Shown in pieces: positions 1 through 9,808 of a stretch of DNA of 64,000 nucleotides; position 1 is the stretch's first letter, and each line of letters opens with the position of its first letter. The notes beneath the pieces are model-generated. The model was not told the origin of the DNA and made no database searches. It was given only the letters and a program-made list of their open reading frames with translations. The stretch is from contig NC_090160.1 of the NCBI RefSeq assembly GCF_017916325.1, positions 5,001 through 69,000 of the forward strand, in the 5' to 3' direction. Source of the stretch: Leishmania martiniquensis. Lineage: Eukaryota; Euglenozoa; Kinetoplastea; Trypanosomatida; Trypanosomatidae. A program made the position numbers and the translations under genes.

Positions 1-3000
1 CAAGGAAGTCTGGTGGAGAGATTACGGCAGCATCTTCTCCCTTTGACGGAGTATCCACCAAGATTCTGCAGCTTCCACGACGTGCGTCTGTGTTCTACTA
101 GCCACGCCTGCAAGTGTGGTGAAACCTTGTGGTGGGTCTAGCATCGCGGACATCCTGGATACAGTGTCCTTGAGCAGCAGTTACGGTGCTGTTCAAGGTG
201 CTGTGCGTCTGCAAGATGAAGCTCAAGAGAACAGAGACAGAGAGTACCTCAGCATACTCCAGCAGCGAAGTGTTGCGTGAGAGCAGATGCTGATTCATCG
301 CGTCGAAGGCTCTGTTTTGCGAAAGCGTAGCATACCTCTATTTGAGCTCCCTATGCGGCTTCTGTTCGTCGCTTGCTGATGTACTTTGCGCCCCTGCATG
401 AAAGTGAGCAGGATACCTCTGACGACAAGACGCCCGGTTGCTTGTTCGCGGCGCGGAGAGCCGGCAAGAAGAGAGTTTCAAAGGAGAATATTAGGGGCTT
501 CTACGATTGAACAAAACCTTAGAGTGTTTCAGAGACGGAGTGCTCTATTGCGATGCTCTATCTACGCTGTGCACGAGCACGCACCACGAGCCTGTAGTTT
601 TCCAGCCGCACCTGCTCCAGGGGCACGCCTGCAGTGAGTAAGCCCCTTGTGTAGCCCCGTATTTGTAGACCACCTCGAATGTCACAGAGAAGCGTGAAGT
701 CATCTGCAGCGCTCTTGGTTGTCCGCAGGACATTAAGCGTAGGTTCGTGGGCCCGTGTTCGAGTGAGAAATGCTGCGAGCGTGGAAAGAAAGATCTGAGA
801 ATCGCTTTCAACTTGGCACAAAAGAGGTGGGTGTGCAGAAGGCGGGGAGACGAGGACGCTGAGGTGATTCAGGGATGTGCAGTACGCACTGACCGAGTGT
901 TGATGGTGGGTCATTTACACGGGTGGGTTCTCGGTAACAAACGGTAGGCGAGGGGGCAAGCTGTGAAGCAGGCTGCCGAAAAGGAGATCAAAAATTGGTG
1001 AAAATATAGTTCGTGCATGGACACTGTAAAGGACGCCTACAAAAAGGGATGCCAGGAAATGAGAAAGTAGCAGGAGCTATCGTCACGACATTCCACCATG
1101 GCAGAGCTCCCAATAACAGTGGCCAGATGGGCACCAACACTCTGGAAAAGAATGTCAAGACAGGGTGCTGTCCCGCAGAGATCTCTAGCAGAAGGGTATG
1201 CAAACCGTCACAATGCCTTGGCCGCTCCCTCTAAAACGCAGTCATATCCGCCTGAGGAGGACATGGTGCAGGAGTCATCTACTGAAAAGGCACGCGTGAC
1301 GCAGCCGGTTTGCAGAATGTGTTGCAAAGGCGCGTCTTTGGTCCCATGCAGAAGCAATGAAATGTGGAGATTAAGTGCATATAGCAAGAGAACGAGAAGA
1401 CTCTTACGCCGCTTGTTCTTGACGCATCCATTCCTACAGGCAGACTCGATCGCCTACGGAACACGCCAGAGGTATTCTCTCGACGAAGTGATGTCACAGC
1501 GCGTTACCGAACATCGCAGCTGCCATCACCATACTCTCGAGGAGATATGTGGCTGTGTATTTGAAGAGATTCTCAGCTGACACAAGTACCTCCAGTAACC
1601 CCTTCTCAGGCGGCTATAAACTTCCCAGAAAAGTGGGAAACAACCACATGCAGAATGCCGCTCACGTGGTGAATCCACTAAGCCAAACAGAGATGGGTCG
1701 CAGATAGGTGCCTGTTGCTACAGTTAACCACCAACCAAAGCCAACCACGACGATAACGTCAGCACCAGAAGCGCCGATGTGTAGGCAAAGAGCAGTATCG
1801 CGGCCCCCTCTCACTGAAGAGACAAGAAATTATTCGCCGAGAAAGAACGGTCAGGTAGTCTCGCTTCCAGGGCACATGACTATGCTTTGTCACAGGACTC
1901 AATGATAGGGTGTGGGCACCAAAGCTGTCGAGGGAAGTCCGCTGTGGCAAAGTAAGCAGAAAGACAGACGGGGCGCAAAAAAGGCCAGCGTGTGAAGGCA
2001 GAGATAATGGCATTTCCGAAGTGAAACCCCGCGTGCCCACTGCACGCACGTGAATGAGAAGATCGACACGCACGGCCACACATCACCTCTCGCCGTGCCC
2101 TGCACTGTGCCCGGCCGGTTTCCGTTGCCCTTCCGCATGCCTTCCGCGTGAGCTTGCGGCGAGGAGGACACCGCACGGGCATCGGTGCATGGCGCGCCGG
2201 CATCCGATGCACGTCACGTCTAGGGCCCCGCCCGACAGCGTCATCCGTGAGGACACCGGGTGGGGGGGGGGGGGGCACAGAATAGGGGGAGGAGGAGGGA
2301 GGGGCGAACTACTCGCATGTCAGCGCACCCCACCCCCAGCAGGAAGTCACCCATCTTGAGGATAGGGCCATCGGAAATCATGTCCGCGACGCTGAAGCGA
2401 GCTTTCTCCGTCCCTTGTATCAAGCTATGGTTGCCATAAGCTCGTGTGAGCGCCGCTCGCAACAGCGGGTGGGGAAAAGCAGGGCTAAACTCGTTTTGCT
2501 TCTCTCCCTTCAGCAGTACCTTTAGCGCCTTCACCCGCCCACAATCAGGCCGCAGAGATACCATCGAATTCGTCAAGACTGGGTTGAAGGTGGACGTGCA
2601 GAGATCCCTTCGCGCAGTGCATATTCGCCATCATTGCCCTGCGGACCTCAGCATATCCTCATGAGTGGTGAGAAGGTGGCGTATTCAGCCAGCATCGATA
2701 AACGCCACGTGCGCATGAGGCACCCATCGTCGCAGCTCGACGTATTCTTGGAGATGTCGTTCTGGAATGGGTAGCCTGTCCCCGATGACCTAACTACATG
2801 TACTGCAGCAGGTGCAACGCAGAGATGAGCCAATCGCATAGGGGTCCGACCATCCTGTCGTACAGTGACGCATCATGGACAAAAACAGGTCTATGACGAG
2901 GAGCCAACGCAACCACAGAAATGTGCCGGTAACGAAGGAGCTGGTGCGAAGCTGCTTGTCTAGGTGCACACAGAGTAGGAGGGGGGAGGGGCACTGAAGA

Positions 3001-4436
3001 AACTCCGTCAGAAAGAGAAGCTCGTGCAGGTTGGCGAAGGCATACGAGATCAGATGCCTGCGTGGACGACGAAAACGGGATGTGAGGTGTGCTTTGCTTC
3101 TTGTTGGAGTTGGTTCATTGCTTGTGTCTTGGGCAGCATAGCGTGCACCGTACACGAGGCAGTTTGCATCCATGGCAAGGGGTCACGGAAAGAGGCGCGC
3201 GTTCATCGTGGCGGAGAACGTGGCATGGCATCATCTCCACCCAAAGCTCTCGCTGCCAGTCGCCCACCGCCGCAGGAAAGCGAGAATGCGGCAGGTACAC
3301 GTCGATCTCGGCATCCTGTGTAGCATCCATAGCTGGAGCTCCAAGAAACGGGCAGTCTCATCAGCTTCATGGAAACGGTTGGTGTCCTTGTTGCCATCGT
3401 GACCCAGCTGGTAAGCCCAGCGGCTGTCCTCGAGCACCTTCTCTGGCAATGATGAAAGGCATGCAAAAGTGGAGGGCCTGCGAGACAGCCTGTTTGCAAC
3501 AGCAAGTGTGTACAATGCCCCAAGACGCCCTGCTTTCCTGTGGAAACGCTGGCGACGGGCCCGGCGAAGCGCGCCAGCTCGTCCGCGACAACACGTAGAT
3601 TTTACATCATGTACTGCGGGCAGCCCTGTTGCCCTTGAAGATGGGCGTGTCTCCGCTCGCTTGCGTCCATGGCAGCGCCACGAGTGCGAGAAGAAGCGAT
3701 CACATCCCCTCGCTGCTGCACCTGTGAGTAGGGCATCATCATGGACGCTCTTGAGAGCCCCAGAAAAGTGCGACACTATAACGGAAAAAATATACCGCAG
3801 ATGCATCGACCACAAAATGATGCCTCATGGTTGCGAGGGGGAGTAATTAGCCAAGTCGCTGAAAGTTTTCTCCTCCTGTGAAAAGCGGGCCCTCCACCTA
3901 TCAGGGAGGCCCGCGGTCATGGGCACATGGCTGCCATAGATGAATGCGAACAGAGACGTACGCGAATACTTCTTCGACGCAAGTAAATGTGGGGCCGCTT
4001 CGTCTCGGCATTCATGGCCGTCACATGAGGAGGCATCGGCTGTGTTTGCTGCCGCCGTGGCGTGATCTTTGCGGAGAGGTTTCCGCCACTTTGGGGTGGC
4101 ACCATGAAACTCAAAGCTAGTGTGATAGCGTCCGCTACGTTTGCAATGCTCCAACATGAAAAGCAACAAAAGAATCAGGTGCACAGGGAACGCCACCGGC
4201 GCTCAGCGCACCCTGTTGATGCGATGAGCGGGGAGGGGGGGGCGGGAAGGGTACCGGCTCCTGTGCTTAGTGGGGGGGCGGGGGTAGGCGCCGTCTAGGA
4301 AGAGGCTATAGCCTCTACGACTGTCGAGCAGAGATTGTACGTCACTCTATGTGACTGGCTCCACCACCGACGAGCATGCATTGCCACACCGCAGTGAAGT
4401 GAGCCGTATAGGGGCAAAGAGGGTGTCGGTTGCTCA
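1..4436. other. Gene-poor left flank, possibly subtelomeric
   Basis: No frame here has both convincing protein character and a sensible ATG context. Short frames on both strands are interrupted. Three stretches (558-914 minus, 1098-1580 plus, 3115-3815 minus) read like decayed coding sequence and are discussed as findings. A 349-bp repeat lies at 2029-2377 and includes a run of 14 G. G-rich patches occur near 4230-4290. No telomeric hexamer array is present. All genes to the right are transcribed toward this region, so it is downstream of the cluster. It could be a subtelomere or a transcription termination zone. Confidence 0.6.
2029..2377. repeat. 349-bp dispersed repeat, copy 1 (SIDER-like)
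   Basis: This segment is almost identical to 31442-31789. The visible differences are A/G at 2039, the length of the G run (14 here, 13 in the other copy) and one base in the purine stretch after it. Similarity stops abruptly on both sides. Size, dispersal and non-coding location fit the short degenerate retroposons (SIDER) known in Leishmania, but I did not recognise the diagnostic 5' signature, so the family assignment is inference. Confidence 0.75.
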
Positions 4437-5759
4437 TCAAGCCCCACCGGTGCGGCGCATCGAAGGTACGGAAAACTGCAAAAGGTTCATGTTGTAGTAC
4501 TTGTGATCGCGGTGGCAACGAATATTTTCGCCCACTTCCCAGATCGAGCGCCGCCTTTCAGTGTCGAGAATCCACATGTCGACGGGTATGGAGCCATTGA
4601 ACGGTAACGGCATGCGCCCCCTGTTCACCTCGAGGACTGGGCTTCCAGGGAACCATTTGGAGCGACGGTAATGGAGGCGAAATGGCTGGTAGTTCATACG
4701 CCTAAACTTGCTGCTCTGGAGGAAGTAGGCACTGTACTTCATGATGCCAAGGCGCCTGGTATCGTCGCCAGCGTTGACGTTGGCATTTTCAAAGTGCACA
4801 AACTGCCCCGGCTTCGAGATGTATTTCTTGTAGCCAAGCGCGTTCATGCGCCACACGTAGTCGTGATCTTCGCCGTAGCTGGGGTAGTAGTTCTCGTCGA
4901 AGAATCCTACGGTGGCAATAACGAGACGCGACAAGGCGAACGAGGCCATAAACTCCTTGTTGTCAGTGAAAAACACGCCGTAGGTGTCGGCAAACTGCTG
5001 CTTCATCTCCTCTGGAGGCATGATGCGAATACGATAGGGCAAAGAAGATGCGGTGACGATCGGGGGGGCGTTGCTACGGAATGCAAAGCGCGCGTCTGAA
5101 ATGTTTTTTAACGCTGTCGATTCGGCGACAACCTCTTCGTTGAGGTGCAGGATGCGCTCCTCCTGGTTGCGGGTCTTCGCATTCGTCTCCAAAACAAACT
5201 CGGTGATGAGTCCAGGAGCGAAGCGCACGTCAGCATTCGTGACGAAGATCCACGGTACCTGAGCGACTGAGAAGGTGAGAGCGTGACGCAGGCCTTCGTT
5301 GACCGCGGAAGCGTAGCCGATGTTCTCGGGGTGGTGTATCACGAACAAGTTCTTGTCGACGTACTCCCTCAGCTCCTCGACAAGACGGTCGAGCAGGGAT
5401 CGCAGCGGACGGAACTCGCCGTTGTTGATGAGCATGATGTACGTTATGGGGGCTGTGATGTTGCAGAAAAGCTGCTTGATATCTTGATAATCCATCGTTA
5501 CCGGCAGGAGGAGGTAAGGAATTCGCTGACTGTGATCCGCCTTGTACGAAAGACGCTCCGTGAGGCACTGAAAAAAAACCTCGTCGCTGATAAACGGCTC
5601 CCCTTTTCGAGGGAGGTCCTCGAAAGTGTCGGTGCGAGAGCGGTTATAGAAGAAAGCCACCGGGGCAATATAGCCCACAACAATGAGAAAAATGTGAAGA
5701 GCGATGCGCGCGTGTGCCGCCATGCGCCGGCGGTGGCGAGAGGAGCGAGTAGCCGCCAT
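4437..5759 (-). CDS. GT2-like type II membrane glycosyltransferase
   Basis: A 440-residue protein starting at an ATG (5757-5759). A basic N-terminus is followed by one hydrophobic segment at about residues 18-37, giving type II topology, probably Golgi or ER. The rest resembles family 2 (GT-A fold) transferases. There is a nucleotide-sugar strand ending in Asn-Asn-Gly (about 111-113), an Asn-Ile-Gly-Tyr-Ala...Asn-Glu-Gly stretch (146-156), a DXD-like NADVRF (175-180), and a Gly-Phe-Phe-Asp-Glu...Gly-Glu-Asp-His-Asp block (285-300) typical of the acceptor and catalytic loop in rhamnosyl-type enzymes. Donor and acceptor cannot be read from the sequence. It is the last clear gene of the cluster in the direction of transcription. 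Confidence 0.8.
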   Translation of the reverse strand: MAATRSSRHRRRMAAHARIALHIFLIVVGYIAPVAFFYNRSRTDTFEDLPRKGEPFISDEVFFQCLTERLSYKADHSQRIPYLLLPVTMDYQDIKQLFCNITAPITYIMLINNGEFRPLRSLLDRLVEELREYVDKNLFVIHHPENIGYASAVNEGLRHALTFSVAQVPWIFVTNADVRFAPGLITEFVLETNAKTRNQEERILHLNEEVVAESTALKNISDARFAFRSNAPPIVTASSLPYRIRIMPPEEMKQQFADTYGVFFTDNKEFMASFALSRLVIATVGFFDENYYPSYGEDHDYVWRMNALGYKKYISKPGQFVHFENANVNAGDDTRRLGIMKYSAYFLQSSKFRRMNYQPFRLHYRRSKWFPGSPVLEVNRGRMPLPFNGSIPVDMWILDTERRRSIWEVGENIRCHRDHKYYNMNLLQFSVPSMRRTGGA

Positions 5760-6361
5760 GGGCGCAGGGGAGCTGGCCCTTGCTTCTGTGTATCAACGCA
5801 CACGCACGGAGTTGCCTCCGCTTAAGGATGCACGTCCTCTCGCTGCGCGGTCGATGTCCCTTTCGACGGAAGGGGAAGAGGTGACGTTGCAGCGTGCAGT
5901 CGCGTGTAACGCGAGGGCACGAGGGACGTACGCTACGGAGAGGGTAAGCGGGAACGAGGATCAGGAAGGTGGAGCACAGAGGTTGATGGAAGCACACGAG
6001 GGACAGCCGACGCCGTGCGTGTGCGTGTGTGTGCCCGAAGGAGGGGAGGAGGTGGCTGCCTCTCGCGATGTGTTTCGTCGCACTAAGGCCGCACTCAAAG
6101 TCAGCACACCATTTGGGCTCTATCGCAGACGCACGGCTAGTAGGCGTGAAGCCCAGGGCCCGCCACAGCACACGTGGGCACCATAGACGATGGACGAGGA
6201 AGAGCGAATCTCGAATGGCTTTGGTAAACCTTCTCGCGCGAGAGTCCACAGGCACAGGCATGAGTGCCACTACCCTCGCATGTCCGTCTGTCTCTTTATT
6301 GCTCTTGTGTGTGGCAAAAGACGCCCTGCCATATTTCGCTTGTCGTGTCGCGCACCCATAC
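5760..6361. other. Intergenic: 5' side of glycosyltransferase, 3' side of NAA20
   Basis: No gene seen. A purine tract at about 5869-5886 (pyrimidine on the minus strand) is the best candidate trans-splicing signal for the glycosyltransferase mRNA. Alternating TG occurs near 6015-6035. Confidence 0.5.
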
Positions 6362-6922
6362 TCACGGCCACTCGAGATCCTCCGGTTTCACAGGCCGATC
6401 AAGTGGAATGACGCTGCTCGTTGAGCGCTCCGCGTTACGCGAGAGGGCGAGCCTCATGTCCAGCGCGTCCTCGTCGTTCTTGAACGGGCCCTTTGGCCCA
6501 TCTCCGTGGTAGTACCCGAGTACTGTTCGGTACACAATATAGCCGAGTCGGTCGTACATCTCCTGTGCCACCTTGTTGCTCTTGCGGACGAAAAGGTCGA
6601 CAAAGTAGGCGTTGTGGACGTATTCGCTTACCTGCTCCAACTCAGCCATCAGTGTCTCTCCCAAAGCGACGCGCCGAAACGTGGGCGCCACTGACACGGC
6701 TGACACATGCCCGTGGTGGTCCTCCCCTTCTCCTTCGCATTTGCCGAGCGTGTAGGCCATGGAGATGCCGGTAGTGGGGTGCACGCATATGCGCTGGTAC
6801 TCAGGCCAGTGCGTCATATATTCACCGTAGAAGGAGGTGTGATACGTCTCTGTCAGGTGATCCAAATTCACGTAGTTAAACGTGAGCGTGTCGCACAGTG
6901 TCATGCTGCGATAGGAGGTCAT
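6362..6922 (-). CDS. NAA20: NatB catalytic subunit, N-alpha-acetyltransferase 20
   Basis: A 186-residue GNAT-fold enzyme that acetylates nascent chains starting Met-Asp, Met-Glu or Met-Asn, acting with the NAA25 auxiliary subunit on ribosomes. The N-terminus (VNLDHLTETY, 18-27), the FYGEYMTHWPEY segment (31-42), the acetyl-CoA loop RRVALG (83-88) after VSAVSVAP, the YFVDLFVRKSN strand and the GYIVYRTVLGYY motif all align with yeast Nat3 and human NAA20. The C-terminal PVKPEDLEW also matches. The frame stays open for 60 codons upstream, but alignment with known N-termini fixes the start at the ATG at 6920-6922. The length matches the family (about 178). A pyrimidine tract lies at 6996-7024 on the minus strand. 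Confidence 0.95.
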   Translation of the reverse strand: MTSYRSMTLCDTLTFNYVNLDHLTETYHTSFYGEYMTHWPEYQRICVHPTTGISMAYTLGKCEGEGEDHHGHVSAVSVAPTFRRVALGETLMAELEQVSEYVHNAYFVDLFVRKSNKVAQEMYDRLGYIVYRTVLGYYHGDGPKGPFKNDEDALDMRLALSRNAERSTSSVIPLDRPVKPEDLEWP

Positions 6923-7330
6923 CGCCGTGTGCGTGTCGCCGTGTTGCGAGAATGCTCTGATTTCGCCCTTGTTTGTCCGGCGCACAAAAGCTACGAGCGC
7001 GGGAGAAAATGAGAGAGGAAAAAGGTCAAGGCGGTTCGCATGGTGGAGAGAGACCCTTCTCCGATTGCACAGGTGAATGGGTGCGAGAGCACGCGGTATC
7101 ACGAACGTCCTTCACTTCGAGACGCACAACATGCGTGAAGGGGACATAAAAAGACGGCTCCGGCCTCCCTTTCTGGCGCGTGAGGAGCTAACACGGTGTG
7201 ATTCGATAGGCTCTTTTGCTCGCACGCATCTCTTCAGCCTGTGTACGTGTGTGTGAGAGAGAGATTCTGTTTGTGCCTCGCATCTTCACGGGTGCTTGGG
7301 CGCTATGGCAGTGGCGTGGCTGTAAAACGT
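6923..7330. other. Intergenic: NAA20 leader and 3' flank of the methyltransferase
   Basis: The minus-strand polypyrimidine tract at 6996-7024, with an AG just downstream near 6989-6990, is a plausible splice acceptor for NAA20. Nothing else was recognised. Confidence 0.5.
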
Positions 7331-9049
7331 TTAGTCGCAAAGCGGATGCTTTGTGGCTCGATGCTGCTCAAGTGCACGGCGGCCAGTAAAACACTTTACC
7401 GGATGGCATGTGTCGCACACCAGGCCCGCAACATCCTCACCGGGAAGAGGAGATAAGTAACGGAGGTGCTCCTGGTAAGCTTCGCCGCTAACAAACTGCA
7501 GTCCGCACACGTCGCAGTAGTCCGTATCGGCGTCTTGTTGTATTTGCATGTGGCTCAGGGCTTCCTCCATGCAATGACTCGGAGTCTTAATCTGCTCATG
7601 CGCGCGGGCGTAATGCGTTGGTGCTAGATGAGTGCCGCTACAGTGCTTTGCGATCTGGTGCTGACGAAGACCCTCTTCTGTCTCGAAAGTGCGAGCTGGT
7701 TGGCATGCTTCACAGCTCCACGCACGTGCCGCCTCCGCCGCAGCTGGTTGTTGGCGCTCGGCCTTTGCCCTCATCGCCACGCCGTAGCCGCAGAGGTAGC
7801 GCTCAACTTTCTTGGCCTCCTTCACGGTAAGTGGGCGGCCCAGAACAGACGCATCGAGGTGAGGCGGGAGCGGGGGAGGCGTCGTCGACGGTGCAGGAGG
7901 TGAAGAAGCCGCCGGCCGCCACTCCGCCAAGCGCTGCGCGCGGTAGAGGCTGACCCAGGAAGAGCTGGGTAGGTACGGCATGAACACCTTTGCGTGGCTG
8001 GAAGAGGGCTGGTCGAACCAAATACCCATCAACGCTTTCCCCAAAACTCGCGCCACAAGGGCGGGGTGCAGAAGCGGCAAAGGCTGCGGTGCAGCAGAGG
8101 CGGACCTGTTGAGCGAGAAGTCATCACCGCTTGACACGCACGCGCACGACCCGGTCGAGCAGCCGACGTTGGACTTGAGGTGGGCGGCAGGTAGAGAGAG
8201 GCTGAAGCGCGTTTGTGCCACGTGTAACCACTCGACACAGCTGTAGCTACACGGTGACGTTTGATGGAGAGGTGCATCACGCTCCTGCTCCCACAACGTC
8301 AATTCCGCGACAAGGTCGCGTAGCATCTCATCGAGAGCTGCCTGCGGAACCACAAAGTAGTACTGCACCATGATGCTAAACGGAAAGGCGGCGTCACTCT
8401 GGTGACGGCGGTTAGTGTACTCGGGGAAATCAGCGGGGCGGAGGGGTACAGCCGCGATGCACATGTAGCCGCTACGCGCCGCGCATCCCATCAAGTCCCA
8501 CCGCCACGCTTGATCATCACAGAGCGTCACCACAACCTCCTGGGGATATGTACCTGTCGGTGCCTCGGCGTTGAGCTCGCGTGAGCTGCGAAAGAAGTGC
8601 GAGAGGAGAGAGCGCTGTCGGTAGAGGTCCTCGAACCCTGTGTGGGGATTATTAAAGATGACGAGATGGCAGGGGTGATCGCGCAGAGGGGCGGCAGCAG
8701 ACAACAGGGACGTCGCGTTAACGTCCCCATAGTAGCGCACACGCACGCGCTGCTTTGTCGAAAAATACGCCAGAAACCTCACGGACTCGGGGTACTTGCG
8801 CTGCAGCTCCGCTGCGCTGTCAAAGGTGGTGACGAGGACCTCCACAACAGTCCCACGCCGCCGCTCACCCGCTGTACCATCACTCTGCGTCGCACGGCGA
8901 ACAGCCGCGCTCCGGGAAAGTCGCTTGACAAGGGCGTAAGCGAAGCTCAAATTTCCTTCGCCGACGAGTAGAATGGACAGCGGATGGGGGAGCGTGTCAG
9001 TCACGGGAAGCGTCCTCAAGTCCCCCTCAGTGCCGCTGGGCGTTTGCAT
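7331..9049 (-). CDS. BMT5-like (DUF2431) RNA methyltransferase with C-terminal zinc fingers
   Basis: 572 residues from the ATG at 9047-9049. The frame opens further upstream only with GTG. The N-terminal half is a Rossmann-like methyltransferase of the DUF2431/BMT5 family, which in yeast makes N3-methyluridine in 25S rRNA. The SAM loop is GEGNLSFA (30-37) and the family motif is NNPHTG (133-138), where other members usually have Phe-Pro-His. The region around 270-440 is low-complexity and Pro-rich. The C-terminus has three C2H2-like units: C446/C449/H464/H469, C512/C515/H528 (less complete) and C545/C548/H563/H568. The fingers probably bind RNA or a ribosome-assembly partner. The rRNA target in this organism is inference. 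Confidence 0.8.
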   Translation of the reverse strand: MQTPSGTEGDLRTLPVTDTLPHPLSILLVGEGNLSFAYALVKRLSRSAAVRRATQSDGTAGERRRGTVVEVLVTTFDSAAELQRKYPESVRFLAYFSTKQRVRVRYYGDVNATSLLSAAAPLRDHPCHLVIFNNPHTGFEDLYRQRSLLSHFFRSSRELNAEAPTGTYPQEVVVTLCDDQAWRWDLMGCAARSGYMCIAAVPLRPADFPEYTNRRHQSDAAFPFSIMVQYYFVVPQAALDEMLRDLVAELTLWEQERDAPLHQTSPCSYSCVEWLHVAQTRFSLSLPAAHLKSNVGCSTGSCACVSSGDDFSLNRSASAAPQPLPLLHPALVARVLGKALMGIWFDQPSSSHAKVFMPYLPSSSWVSLYRAQRLAEWRPAASSPPAPSTTPPPLPPHLDASVLGRPLTVKEAKKVERYLCGYGVAMRAKAERQQPAAAEAARAWSCEACQPARTFETEEGLRQHQIAKHCSGTHLAPTHYARAHEQIKTPSHCMEEALSHMQIQQDADTDYCDVCGLQFVSGEAYQEHLRYLSPLPGEDVAGLVCDTCHPVKCFTGRRALEQHRATKHPLCD

Positions 9050-9808
9050 ACGGTGTGTGCAAGGTACAAGGCAGCGCAGAGGTACCCACTTGGCATTGCC
9101 CACCTTTCGAGAAAGCGCCCCACGCACGCCAATGTGGGCATCAAGAGGAATCCACCAGAAGAAGTGAGGGTGCGCATGGAAAAAAGGTGTCGTTCATCAG
9201 CTAGGGGGAGTGGGGACTTTGTAGCTCATTACGGGGCCCGTCGACTTTGGCAGCACCCCTGCACCTGCACGGGACCATACTTCATCGACTCGCCACCGTT
9301 CATGAGAGCGGCTACGTGGATGCGCGGAGCACGGGCTGCAGAATATCCTCAGCCGCGCACCATTCCACCCGCAAAAACACACAGGCGCACACATTGGTGC
9401 ACCCAGCAGCATCTGGGGCACCGTTTCTCCTATGAGAAAAAAGGCGTGCTTCGCTGCCATTCGCTGCGCGAGACCTCTTTTTCTGTCGCTCTTCTTTGCC
9501 ACGGACATGAGGAGAAACGTCTGCCATATACTCCTCTGCGGGCAGCTATGGTGGTCAAAGTTTCTGTTTTCTCCACAGCACTGTGATAGTGCGCCATCCT
9601 CACACGGGTCAGAGCAGAGAGAGAAAGAGTCCATAAGGAGAAGCGGCTGACTTGCGAAGACGGCGTTCTTCATATGCAAAGAGATACCGAGAACGAGCAA
9701 AACAAGGAAAAAACGGGAGCGTATGTAAAGCAGCAGCAGTGACGTTTCGATTGCGGCAAGCACCCGTCCCCCCCCCGTTCCTGCTCCTCATGAAAGTTAA
9801 TATACATG
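9050..9808. other. Intergenic
   Basis: No gene supported. Frames on both strands (for example 8984-9586 plus and 9197-9763 minus) lack recognisable domains and overlap each other. A run of seven or more C occurs near 9769-9776, in the 3' flank of the coiled-coil gene. Confidence 0.5.
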
